Origin: Clostridiales bacterium
Lineage (GTDB): Bacteria; Bacillota; Clostridia; Lachnospirales; CAG-274
Direction of reading: 5' to 3'
DNA: 6,806 nucleotides
NCBI GenBank assembly: GCA_021203425.1
Contig: JAJQBF010000013.1
Location: 1 to 6,806 of the forward strand
Position numbers and translations under genes: made by a program. The notes beneath the pieces were generated by a model that made no database searches, had not been told where the DNA came from, and saw only the letters and a list, made by a program, of their open reading frames with translations. Shown here piece by piece: positions 1 through 6,266 of the stretch (its first letter is position 1; every line of letters starts with the position of its first letter).

Positions 1-81
1 TGTGACACAGGCGGCAGGCCGCAAATCCGAAAAAAAAAATAGGATTTTTTGAAAAATTTTGAGTAAATAATACAACAGGGC

Positions 82-110
82 TTGTACTTTATCTAAAAGT
101 AAGTTATAAT
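82..110 (+). promoter_or_regulatory. Sigma-A type promoter of the rnf operon
   Basis: The -35 box is TTGTAC at 82-87 (consensus TTGACA, 4 of 6 matches). The -10 box is a perfect TATAAT at 105-110. The spacer is exactly 17 nt. The sequence upstream of the -35 (about 50-75) is A/T-rich and could act as an UP element. Transcription would start near 116-118, which leaves a leader of about 105 nt before rnfC. No other equally good promoter is visible inside the operon, so this one probably drives all six rnf genes. The start site is predicted by distance only. Confidence 0.8.
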
Positions 111-120
111 AAAGGGTAGA

Positions 121-160
121 TATTGTATGATTGGTTTTAGCACACTAATATCAGACAATG
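121..160 (+). promoter_or_regulatory. Extended inverted repeat in the rnf leader (operator or 5' hairpin)
   Basis: Bases 122-131 (ATTGTATGAT) and 150-159 (ATCAGACAAT) are inverted repeats matching at 9 of 10 positions. Inside them lies a second dyad, TTAG (137-140) CACA CTAA (145-148). In RNA the whole stretch can fold into one long imperfect hairpin beginning about 5 nt after the predicted transcription start. No U-run follows, so it is not a simple terminator. It could be a repressor site just downstream of the promoter, or a hairpin that stabilises the 5' end of the long mRNA. It does not resemble the Rex redox-repressor consensus. The repeat is seen directly; the role is inference. Confidence 0.45.
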
Positions 161-222
161 GAAATGATGAAAATTCAAAATGAAAATCGGCATTTCCCAA
201 AATTTATAAGGAGGTAAAATCT

Positions 223-1560
223 ATGGAACTTAAAACCTTCAAAAGAGGTGTACATCCGCATGATGGAAAAGAGCTTTCCAACAAGGCTGCCATAAAGGTA
301 TTAAACCCCGAAGTGGGCGAGCTCGTTACAATTCCCATGAGCCAGCACATCGGCGCACCCTGTGACGCCCTTGTAAAGGTTAATGAGAGAGTTCTTGTGG
401 GTCAGAAAATCGGTGAAAGCGCCGCTTTTGTGTCCTCACCTGTACACGCTACCGTTTCGGGAACCGTAAAGGCTGTTAAGGCGGCTCTTACCCCCGGCGG
501 AACAATGGTTAATTCCGTAACAATCGAAAATGACGGAGAGTATGAAGAGACTCCCCGCTTAGAGACTTCCGGCGATTATAAAAATATATCTAACGAGCAG
601 ATTATAGGGCTTGTTAAGGCAGCCGGCATAGTAGGCTTAGGCGGCGCAGGCTTCCCCGCACAGGTTAAATTAAGCCTCGGTCCCGATTCCAAAATCACCG
701 ACATTATTGTTAATGCCGCAGAGTGTGAGCCTTATCTTACCTGCGACCACAGATGTATGGTTGAAAGAGGAGAAGAGCTTGTAAAGGGTCTTGAAATTAT
801 GCTTAAGCTTTTCCCCGGTTCAAAGGGTCATATCGGCATAGAGGCCAACAAGCCCGACGCTATTGATAATTTAACAAAGCTTACATCGGGAATAAGCGAT
901 ATTTCCGTTGTTGCTCTTAAATGTAAATACCCTCAGGGCTCAGAAAAGCAGTTAATCGACGCCGTAATAGGCAGACAGATTCCCTCGGGGGCTCTTCCTG
1001 CGGCTGTAGGCTGTATCGTTGACAACGTGGCAACGGTTATGGCAATTAAGGCAGCTGTTATTGACGGAAAGCCTCTTACAAGAAGAGTAGTAACCGTTAC
1101 CGGCGATGCTGTTAAAAATCCCTCAAACTTTGAGGTTCCTCTGGGAATGAGCTATCAAAAGCTTATTGACGCTGCCGGCGGTTTTAAGGAAGACCCGGCA
1201 AAGGTTATCTCAGGCGGTCCTATGATGGGTGTTGCCCTTTTTGACACAGAGGTTCCCGTTACTAAAACAACCTCGGGTATTCTCTGTCTTACAAAGAAGG
1301 CGGCTGAAATTCCGCCGGAAAGCAACTGTATCCGCTGCGGAAAATGTGTTGAACACTGCCCCATGGGTCTTATGCCCTTACACCTTAATTCCGACACACT
1401 TGCAGGGGACGACGACGCCTTTGTGGCTCATCACGGACTTGACTGCATAGAGTGCGGTTCATGTTCCTTTATCTGTCCCGCAAAGAGACAGCTTGCCCAG
1501 TCAATCAGAGTAAATAAACGTGCCGTTATGACCAAGATGCGTGCAAAGGGGGGTAAATAA
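223..1560 (+). CDS. rnfC: Rnf complex subunit C (NADH/FMN/Fe-S electron-transfer subunit)
   Basis: This 445-aa cytoplasmic subunit of the ion-translocating ferredoxin:NAD+ oxidoreductase is where NAD(H) reacts. The N-terminus (KTFKRGVHPHDGKELS, 4-19) is typical of RnfC. The glycine-rich motif GLGGAGFPAQVKL (138-150) and NAAECEPYLTCDHRCM (164-179) match the NADH/FMN-binding fold shared with complex I NuoF. An SLBB-like part follows (about 285-340). Two [4Fe-4S] motifs lie near the end: C369, C372, C375, C379 and C408, C411, C414, C418. The protein ends soon after them, as in clostridial RnfC, and lacks the long repeat extension of proteobacterial RsxC. The ATG is preceded by AAGGAGGT at 208-215, 7 nt away, which fixes the start. 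It is the first gene of the operon, and rnfD begins 2 nt after its stop. Confidence 0.97.
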   Translation: MELKTFKRGVHPHDGKELSNKAAIKVLNPEVGELVTIPMSQHIGAPCDALVKVNERVLVGQKIGESAAFVSSPVHATVSGTVKAVKAALTPGGTMVNSVTIENDGEYEETPRLETSGDYKNISNEQIIGLVKAAGIVGLGGAGFPAQVKLSLGPDSKITDIIVNAAECEPYLTCDHRCMVERGEELVKGLEIMLKLFPGSKGHIGIEANKPDAIDNLTKLTSGISDISVVALKCKYPQGSEKQLIDAVIGRQIPSGALPAAVGCIVDNVATVMAIKAAVIDGKPLTRRVVTVTGDAVKNPSNFEVPLGMSYQKLIDAAGGFKEDPAKVISGGPMMGVALFDTEVPVTKTTSGILCLTKKAAEIPPESNCIRCGKCVEHCPMGLMPLHLNSDTLAGDDDAFVAHHGLDCIECGSCSFICPAKRQLAQSIRVNKRAVMTKMRAKGGK

Positions 1561-1562
1561 TA

Positions 1563-2537
1563 ATGAATAAGCTTGTTGTTTCATCAACTCCTCATATTCG
1601 TTCAAATGAAAGTGTACAGCGAATTATGCTTGACGTAATTATCGCTCTTACACCGGCCTGCGTAGCAGGTATTATTTTACATAACCACAGTGTTAATGCA
1701 CTTATAACAGTTATAATTTCAATAGCTGCCTGTGTACTTTTCGAAGGCGGTTTTCAGAAGCTTACAAAGCAGACTGTTACCATAAGTGATTTATCGGCAG
1801 TTGTTACGGGTCTTCTTCTCGCTATGAACTTACCCGAAACATCTCCTTTCTGGATGCCTATAGTAGGTGCATTTTTTGCAATTATAGTAGCTAAACAGGT
1901 TTTCGGCGGTTTGGGTCAAAACTTTATTAACCCTGCCCTTGCCGGACGTGCTTTCCTTCTTGCGGCTTATCCCACAAAGATGACGGGAAGTTCGGGCTTT
2001 ACGGCTCCTAAGTTCGGTGCCGTTGCAGATGCGGCAACATATGCAACACCTCTTACAGCTCTTAAAGAGGGCGGTACAGCTGTTACATCGAGCGATATTT
2101 TAAACGGCTTTTTAGGCAACGTAGGCGGAACCATAGGTGAAACCTGCGCCGTACTTCTTATTTTAGGCGGAATCTACCTTATAGTAAGAAAGGTTATAAG
2201 CTGGAGAATACCTGTTGTTTATATAGCTACAGTGTTTATATTTATGCTTATATTCGGAAGAAACCCCGGAAATATTATGGGAGTTATAAATGAACTTTTT
2301 GTCGGCGGTCTTATGCTGGGTGCTTTCTTTATGGCTACTGACTATGCAGCATCTCCCGTTACACCTGTCGGTCAGCTTATTATGGGTTTCGGCTGCGGTG
2401 TTTTAACCTCAATTATAAGACTTTGGGGCGGCTACCCCGAGGGCGTAAGCTACTCTATACTTCTTATGAACCTTTGCGTTCCTCTTATTGACAGGTTCAC
2501 TGAACCTAAAATCTTCGGGGAGGTGAAGAAGAAATGA
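1563..2537 (+). CDS. rnfD: Rnf complex subunit D (membrane, covalent FMN)
   Basis: This is a 324-aa polytopic membrane subunit of the NqrB/RnfD family, with about nine or ten hydrophobic segments. The motif GGLGQNFINPALAGRAF (115-131) and the late ATDYAASPVTPVG (258-270) are family signatures. The flavinylation site reads D156-A-A-T-Y-A-T162-P-L, which fits the D-x-x-(S/T)-x-A-T pattern, so T162 should carry FMN by a phosphoester bond. The residue before A-T is Tyr160, where many family members have Gly or Ser. The start ATG lies 2 nt after the rnfC stop, with a purine-rich AAAGGGGGG (1546-1553) as ribosome binding site inside the end of rnfC. The stop overlaps the start of rnfG (ATGA, 2534-2537), suggesting translational coupling. 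RnfD works with RnfG in transmembrane electron transfer coupled to ion pumping. Confidence 0.96.
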   Translation: MNKLVVSSTPHIRSNESVQRIMLDVIIALTPACVAGIILHNHSVNALITVIISIAACVLFEGGFQKLTKQTVTISDLSAVVTGLLLAMNLPETSPFWMPIVGAFFAIIVAKQVFGGLGQNFINPALAGRAFLLAAYPTKMTGSSGFTAPKFGAVADAATYATPLTALKEGGTAVTSSDILNGFLGNVGGTIGETCAVLLILGGIYLIVRKVISWRIPVVYIATVFIFMLIFGRNPGNIMGVINELFVGGLMLGAFFMATDYAASPVTPVGQLIMGFGCGVLTSIIRLWGGYPEGVSYSILLMNLCVPLIDRFTEPKIFGEVKKK

Positions 2538-3130
2538 AAATATTAAAACCGGGTATTATCCTTTTAATAATTTGTGCCGTTGCCGGCGCTCTTCTGGGTG
2601 CGGTTAATTCCGCTACAGAGGGTTCTATTGCGGAACAAAACGCAAAAACAACTGCCGAGGCTATGGAAGTAGTTCTTCCGGGGGCTGAATTCGGCGACGC
2701 TGTAGAAGTGGAAATAAACGGCGGTCAATTTTCAGATCCCAACTTCGACTTAAGTGATGCCGATATTACAAGCTATGCTGTAGGCACAATCGACGGTCAG
2801 GAAGTAGGCTATGCTGTTTCCGTTACAACAAACGGCTACGGCGGTGATGTTGTTATGATGGTAGGCATTGACTTAGACGGCGGAATCACAGGCGTAAGCG
2901 TAACATCAATGTCTGAGACAGCCGGTCTTGGCGCAAACTGCCAGACAGAGTGGATTGACCAGTATGCCGGAAAAGCAGCTCCTTTAAACGTAACTAAGAC
3001 GGGAAGTGCCGGAGAAAGCGAAATTGACGCTATTACATCGGCAACAATTACCTCTAAGGCTGTTACAAGAGGGGTTAACACAGTATATTATGCCTTTACT
3101 GAAGGACTTTTGGAAGGAGGCGCTGCATAA
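2534..3130 (+). CDS. rnfG: Rnf complex subunit G (FMN-binding, membrane-anchored)
   Basis: This 198-aa subunit has one N-terminal membrane helix (about residues 5-24). The remainder is an extracytoplasmic FMN-binding domain of the NqrC/RnfG type. The conserved block runs from GYGGDVVMMVGID (101-113) to SETAGLGA (127-134). The flavinylation motif is D165-A-I-T-S-A-T171-I-T, so T171 is the expected site of covalent FMN attached by ApbE. The ATG overlaps the rnfD stop by 4 nt. A GGGGAGG run (2517-2523) in the end of rnfD provides the ribosome binding site. The stop codon shares one base with the rnfE start (TAATG). No ApbE gene is present in the window, so flavin loading must come from elsewhere in the genome. 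Confidence 0.96.
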   Translation: MKILKPGIILLIICAVAGALLGAVNSATEGSIAEQNAKTTAEAMEVVLPGAEFGDAVEVEINGGQFSDPNFDLSDADITSYAVGTIDGQEVGYAVSVTTNGYGGDVVMMVGIDLDGGITGVSVTSMSETAGLGANCQTEWIDQYAGKAAPLNVTKTGSAGESEIDAITSATITSKAVTRGVNTVYYAFTEGLLEGGAA

Positions 3131-3735
3131 TGAAACAGAATCCTGCTAAAATTTTGATGAACGGCCTTTTAACCGAAAACCCGACCTTCGTTCAGGTTAT
3201 AGGTATGTGTCCTACTCTTGCCGTAACAACCGGCGCTATGAACGGTTTAGGTATGGGTTTGTCGGTTACTGCCGTACTTACCTGTTCAAACCTTTTCATA
3301 TCTTTAATAAGAAAGTTTATTCCCGATGAAATAAGAATTCCTTCATTCATCGTTGTAATAGCTACCTTCGTTACAATAGTACAGCTTGTACTTAAAGCTT
3401 ATCTTCCTTCTCTTGACGCAGCTTTAGGTCTTTACATACCTCTTATAGTTGTAAACTGCTTAATTCTTGCAAGAGCCGAAGCATACGCTTCAAAGAATGA
3501 CCCTGTCTCCTCGGCTTTGGACGGTATAGGTATGGGTCTCGGCTTTACCGTTGCCTTAACGGCAATCGGTATCGTAAGAGAATTCCTCGGAACAGGCGCT
3601 GTTTTCGGAGTTACGGTTCTTCCCGAAGCTTTCCCCAAGACAATCGCTATGATTCTTCCTCCGGGAGCATTCTTTACACTTGCCGGTCTTATGATATTAG
3701 TAAACAAAGTTAAAGCCTCTAAGGCTAATGCATAA
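3130..3735 (+). CDS. rnfE: Rnf complex subunit E (integral membrane)
   Basis: This 201-aa subunit of the RnfE/NqrD family has about six membrane helices and is homologous to RnfA, with which it forms an inverted-topology pair in the membrane. The N-terminal stretch NGLLTENPTFVQVIGMCPTL (11-30) is diagnostic. C27 in GMCPTLAVT and C110 in VVNCLILARAEA occupy the two half-helix positions that bind the intramembrane Fe-S cluster together with the matching cysteines of RnfA. The ligand role is family knowledge; the cysteines are seen. The start is fixed by AAGGAGG at 3114-3120, 9 nt before the ATG, and by the 1-nt overlap with the rnfG stop. The C-terminus ends in a short charged tail (KVKASKANA). 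Confidence 0.96.
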   Translation: MKQNPAKILMNGLLTENPTFVQVIGMCPTLAVTTGAMNGLGMGLSVTAVLTCSNLFISLIRKFIPDEIRIPSFIVVIATFVTIVQLVLKAYLPSLDAALGLYIPLIVVNCLILARAEAYASKNDPVSSALDGIGMGLGFTVALTAIGIVREFLGTGAVFGVTVLPEAFPKTIAMILPPGAFFTLAGLMILVNKVKASKANA

Positions 3736-3747
3736 GGAGGGGATAAT

Positions 3748-4323
3748 ATGGGTTTAATAGCAATTTTGTTTACGGCAATTTTTATAAATAACTACGTAAT
3801 GTCCCAGTTCCTCGGAATCTGCCCCTTTATGGGTGTTTCCAAAAAGGTGGAAACCGCTCTCGGTATGGGTATCGCCGTAACTTTCGTTATGGCGCTGGCC
3901 TCTGCGGCTGCGTGGCTTGCTTATAACTATATTCTTGTTCCTTTGGGACTTGACTATCTCTATAATATAGCTTTTATTCTTATAATTGCTTCGCTTGTTC
4001 AGTTTGTTGAGATGTTTATTAAAAAATCATCTCCTTCACTCTATCAGGCATTAGGTGTTTTCCTGCCCCTTATTACAACAAACTGCGCCGTTTTAGGTGT
4101 GGCTGTTTCAAATATGCAGGCAGGCTATAGCTTTATCGAATCAGTAGTAAACGGTGTCGGCGGAGCTTTGGGTTTCTTACTTGCCATTGTTCTCTTTGCG
4201 GGTATCAGAGAGAGAATCGCACGCAACAAGCTCCTTCCTTCAATCGAAGGTTTCCCCATCGCTTTAATTTCGGCAGGTCTTATGTCCATGGCCTTCCTGG
4301 GCTTCTCGGGTCTGTCATTATAA
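3748..4323 (+). CDS. rnfA: Rnf complex subunit A (integral membrane)
   Basis: This 191-aa subunit of the RnfA/NqrE family has about six membrane helices. The signature NNYVMSQFLGICPFMGVSKK (14-33) contains C25, and TTNCAVLGVAV (110-120) contains C113. These two cysteines pair with C27 and C110 of RnfE to hold the intramembrane Fe-S centre that carries electrons between the two membrane faces (known for the Nqr/Rnf families). The length is usual for the family. The ribosome binding site AAGGAGG (3734-3740) overlaps the rnfE stop codon and sits 7 nt before the ATG, so ribosomes finishing rnfE are placed to start rnfA. The gap between the two genes is 12 nt. Confidence 0.97.
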   Translation: MGLIAILFTAIFINNYVMSQFLGICPFMGVSKKVETALGMGIAVTFVMALASAAAWLAYNYILVPLGLDYLYNIAFILIIASLVQFVEMFIKKSSPSLYQALGVFLPLITTNCAVLGVAVSNMQAGYSFIESVVNGVGGALGFLLAIVLFAGIRERIARNKLLPSIEGFPIALISAGLMSMAFLGFSGLSL

Positions 4324-4339
4324 TGGGAGGTGCAAAAAA

Positions 4340-5140
4340 ATGGATATAAACAGTATTCTTTATCCCGTACTGAGTATAGGCGGTATGGGTGTTGTATTCG
4401 GTGCTTTCTTGGGCTTTGCCGCTATTAAGTTTAAGGTTGAAACAGACCCCAGAGTTCCCAAAGTAAGAGAATGTCTTCCCGGGGCAAACTGTGGCGGCTG
4501 CGGATATGCCGGCTGTGATGCGTTGGCTGACGCTATCGTTAAGGGAGATGTTCCTGTAAACGGCTGCCCTGTAGGCGGAGCTGCTGCAGCTGCAAAAATC
4601 GGTGCCGTTATGGGTGTTGAGGCAGGAAGTTCGGAGAAAATGGTTGCTTTCGTTAAGTGTAACGGAAACTGTGACGCAGCCAAGTCGAAATATGAATATT
4701 TCGGTATCGAAGACTGTGAAATGGAGGCTAACCTTGCCGGCGGAAACAAGTTTTGTTCCTATGGCTGTTTAGGCGACGGAAACTGTGTAAGAGCCTGTAA
4801 TTTCGGCGCACTCAGCATCGTGAACGGTGTTGCCGTTGTTGACGAAGAAAAGTGCGTTGCCTGCGGAGCTTGTACAAAGGTCTGCCCCAAGCATCTTATC
4901 GAGCTTGTTCCTTATGCCTCAAAAGTCAGAGTTCAGTGTAACTCAAACGATATGCCTAAGGTATCTAAGGATAACTGTGCAAACGCTTGTATGGGCTGTC
5001 AGCTCTGTGCAAGAAACTGCCCCGAAAAGGCTGTTTCAGTTACTAAGTTCTTAGCAAAGGTAGACTACAGCAAGTGTACCGCCTGCGGAACCTGTACAGA
5101 AAAGTGTCCTACAAAGGCTATCAAATATATTAAGAAATAA
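4340..5140 (+). CDS. rnfB: Rnf complex subunit B (ferredoxin-oxidising, multi Fe-S cluster)
   Basis: This 266-aa subunit is the entry point for electrons from reduced ferredoxin. An N-terminal membrane helix (about 5-28) is followed by the RnfB-type Fe-S domain CLPGANCGGCGYAGC (45-59) with ligands C51, C54, C59 and C76. Four ferredoxin-like motifs follow: C139/C143/C149/C153, C172/C175/C178/C182, C217/C220/C223/C227 and C246/C249/C252/C256. The protein has 26 cysteines in total. C45, C107, C111, C126, C200 and C213 are left over after these five clusters, so a sixth cluster is possible. The start is supported by GGGAGG at 4325-4330, 9 nt before the ATG, in the 16-nt gap after rnfA. It is the last gene of the operon, and a terminator hairpin begins 9 nt after its stop. 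Confidence 0.97.
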   Translation: MDINSILYPVLSIGGMGVVFGAFLGFAAIKFKVETDPRVPKVRECLPGANCGGCGYAGCDALADAIVKGDVPVNGCPVGGAAAAAKIGAVMGVEAGSSEKMVAFVKCNGNCDAAKSKYEYFGIEDCEMEANLAGGNKFCSYGCLGDGNCVRACNFGALSIVNGVAVVDEEKCVACGACTKVCPKHLIELVPYASKVRVQCNSNDMPKVSKDNCANACMGCQLCARNCPEKAVSVTKFLAKVDYSKCTACGTCTEKCPTKAIKYIKK

Positions 5141-5149
5141 TTATTTTAT

Positions 5150-5187
5150 AAAAGGGCATTGCCGACAGTGTTTCGGCAGTGCCTTTT
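5150..5187 (+). terminator. Rho-independent terminator of the rnf operon
   Basis: The arms AAAAGGGCATTGCCGA (5150-5165) and TCGGCAGTGCCTTTT (5173-5187) pair over about 15 positions, with one G-U wobble and one bulged G. They enclose a 7-nt loop (5166-5172). The GC core is TGCCGA/TCGGCA, and the 3' arm ends in TTTT. The hairpin starts 9 nt after the rnfB stop. Because the 5' arm begins with AAAA, the structure could also work on the opposite strand, but no minus-strand gene ends here. Confidence 0.85.
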
Positions 5188-5210
5188 AAATGTTAAAAAT
5201 TATGAATCTG

Positions 5211-5239
5211 TTGAAATAGAAAATTTTCGGTAGTATAAT
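5211..5239 (+). promoter_or_regulatory. Sigma-A type promoter of the DUF368 gene
   Basis: The -35 box is TTGAAA (5211-5216) and the -10 box is a perfect TATAAT (5234-5239), separated by exactly 17 nt. The predicted start is near 5245-5247, giving a leader of only about 26 nt. Lying just after the rnf terminator, it indicates that the downstream gene is transcribed separately from rnf. Confidence 0.75.
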
Positions 5240-5240
5240 A

Positions 5241-5251
5241 TTTACAGTAAA
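5241..5251 (+). promoter_or_regulatory. Small palindrome at the predicted transcription start (possible operator)
   Basis: TTTAC-A-GTAAA is a perfect 5+5 palindrome centred on 5246, which is also the predicted transcription start of the DUF368 gene. An overlapping dyad, AATATTT (5237-5243) and AAATATT (5252-5258), surrounds it. A repressor bound here would block initiation. The region is A/T-rich, so chance is a real alternative, and I do not recognise the motif. Confidence 0.25.
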
Positions 5252-5260
5252 AAATATTGC

Positions 5261-5266
5261 AGGAGG
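5261..5266 (+). promoter_or_regulatory. Ribosome binding site deciding the DUF368 start
   Basis: AGGAGG lies 5 nt before the ATG at 5272. The in-frame TTG at 5257 lies upstream of this site and has no purine-rich site of its own (the preceding bases are mostly A and T), so it is not the start. Confidence 0.85.
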
Positions 5267-5271
5267 TTTTT

Positions 5272-6192
5272 ATGGATACTGTTATTTTGATTTTAAAGGG
5301 AATGTTAATGGGGGTGGCTAACATAATCCCCGGGGTCAGCGGAGGAACTATAGCCGTTGGTTTACATATATTCGACCCCTTGATTGAGGCTGTAAACAAT
5401 TTTTACAGAGGAAAGGAAAATTTTAAGAAGTATTTTCGCTTTATATGCGTTTTATATATAGGGCGTTTTGCAGGAATAGGGATTTTTTCAAAGCTGATTA
5501 AATACTGCCTTGAAAGCTATTCTTTTCCAACTTGTATGTTTTTTGTCGGGCTTGTTGTGGGAAGTATACCCTTAATTTACGGTAAGGCAAAGGAAAAAGA
5601 AATAAAGTCCAAATATTTTATTGCGGCGGCAATAGGCTTTTTGATTGTAATGGGAATGAGCCTTTTGAAAGAGCCCGAAACAGCGGCAGCCGCCAATACG
5701 GTTTCAATAGGTTTCTTTTTCAAGATGCTTATTTGCACGGTTATTTCAAGCGCAGTTATGGTTATCCCCGGTATAAGCGGCTCCTTTGTTATGGTGCTTT
5801 TGGGAACATACACAACGGTAATTACCACTATAAGCGACCTTATAGACGCTGCGGGAGCTTTTTTTGTAAATATAGGCAGTATAGGCTTTGTTTCGGCAGC
5901 AGGGGAGTTTCTTTCCTGTTCCGCCCTTTATATTATAATTGCCGTTTGTATAGGGGCTGTTATCGGAATTTTGTCTGTCGCCAAATTAATTGAAATTTTG
6001 TTTAAAAAAGCCTATTCATATACATACTTTGCAATTTTGGGGCTTGTTTTGGGTTCGGTGATTTCTCTTTTAACCGATACCCTTACTTATCAGAGTTATC
6101 CCGAAGGAATGGGCATTTTGCCTGTTGTCTGGGGAGTTGTTACTCTTGCTGCCGGGGTTGTGATTTCATTGTTTTTGGGCGGTGAAAAATAA
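5272..6192 (+). CDS. popT: DUF368 family membrane protein, putative polyprenyl-phosphate transporter (PopT)
   Basis: This 306-aa polytopic membrane protein belongs to the DUF368 family. Members (PopT) have been shown to move undecaprenyl phosphate back across the cytoplasmic membrane for reuse in cell-wall synthesis. The family signature GVANIIPGVSGGTIAVG (14-30) is at the N-terminus. A second copy of the core, VMVIPGISGSFVMVLLG (162-178), lies in the second half, showing the internal repeat of the fold. About eight hydrophobic segments are visible, and the length is usual for the family. It has its own promoter and follows the rnf terminator. Codon use differs slightly from the rnf genes (more TTG Leu and GGG Gly), consistent with lower expression rather than clear transfer. 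The start is ATG 5272, five codons inside a longer frame opening with TTG. Family assignment is firm; the exact lipid substrate here is inferred. Confidence 0.88.
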   Translation: MDTVILILKGMLMGVANIIPGVSGGTIAVGLHIFDPLIEAVNNFYRGKENFKKYFRFICVLYIGRFAGIGIFSKLIKYCLESYSFPTCMFFVGLVVGSIPLIYGKAKEKEIKSKYFIAAAIGFLIVMGMSLLKEPETAAAANTVSIGFFFKMLICTVISSAVMVIPGISGSFVMVLLGTYTTVITTISDLIDAAGAFFVNIGSIGFVSAAGEFLSCSALYIIIAVCIGAVIGILSVAKLIEILFKKAYSYTYFAILGLVLGSVISLLTDTLTYQSYPEGMGILPVVWGVVTLAAGVVISLFLGGEK

Positions 6193-6217
6193 AACGGCTG
6201 AATATAAGGCTCAATCG

Positions 6218-6242
6218 AAAAGGCTCCACTTTTAAGGGGAGC
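6218..6242 (-). terminator. Hairpin between convergent genes, probable terminator of the DUF2798 gene
   Basis: On the minus strand the sequence reads GCTCCCCTT-AA-AAGTGGAGC, giving about eight pairs around one mismatch with a very small loop, followed by CTTTT. GCTCC is at 6223-6227 and GGAGC at 6238-6242 on the + strand; the T-run corresponds to AAAA at 6218-6221. It lies 24 nt beyond the stop of the minus-strand gene. Read in the + direction, after popT, no T-run follows the stem, so it is a poorer terminator that way. No better terminator for popT is visible. Confidence 0.45.
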
Positions 6243-6266
6243 TGTCTGAACATTATGGTATTTAAG

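Noticed and set aside
1..42. Possible C-terminus of an upstream gene (frame 1 ends in Arg-Lys-Lys-Lys and TAG at 40-42)
   Set aside because: Thirteen codons are too few to support a gene, and frame 2 is also open to 52. It remains possible but cannot be shown.
23..50. Possible terminator before the rnf promoter (AAATCC at 23-28 and GGATTT at 42-47, then T's)
   Set aside because: The stem is only six mostly A/T pairs with a 13-nt loop, and A-runs next to T-runs in such DNA give dyads by chance. The GCGGC/GCCGC dyad at 11-22 has a 2-nt loop and no T-run.
82..160. Rex (redox repressor) binding site at the rnf promoter
   Set aside because: No sequence close to TTGTTAA-N4-TTAACAA is present; the leader dyad has a different sequence and a much longer spacer.
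118..222. Riboswitch in the rnf leader (for example FMN-type)
   Set aside because: About 105 nt, A-rich, with none of the conserved riboswitch core sequences I know; only the 121-160 dyad and a weak long-range pairing (160-166 with 191-197) are seen.
1155..1397. Minus-strand open frame of 80 codons inside rnfC
   Set aside because: It lies entirely opposite a certain gene, has no ribosome binding site or family resemblance, and is a codon-bias shadow.
4360..4749. Minus-strand open frame of 129 codons opposite rnfB
   Set aside because: Its translation is low-complexity Ala/Pro/Thr-rich, mirroring Gly/Cys/Ala codons of rnfB. It has no sign of being a gene.
5577..5828. Minus-strand open frame opposite popT
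   Set aside because: It is a shadow of the hydrophobic DUF368 coding sequence without start signals.
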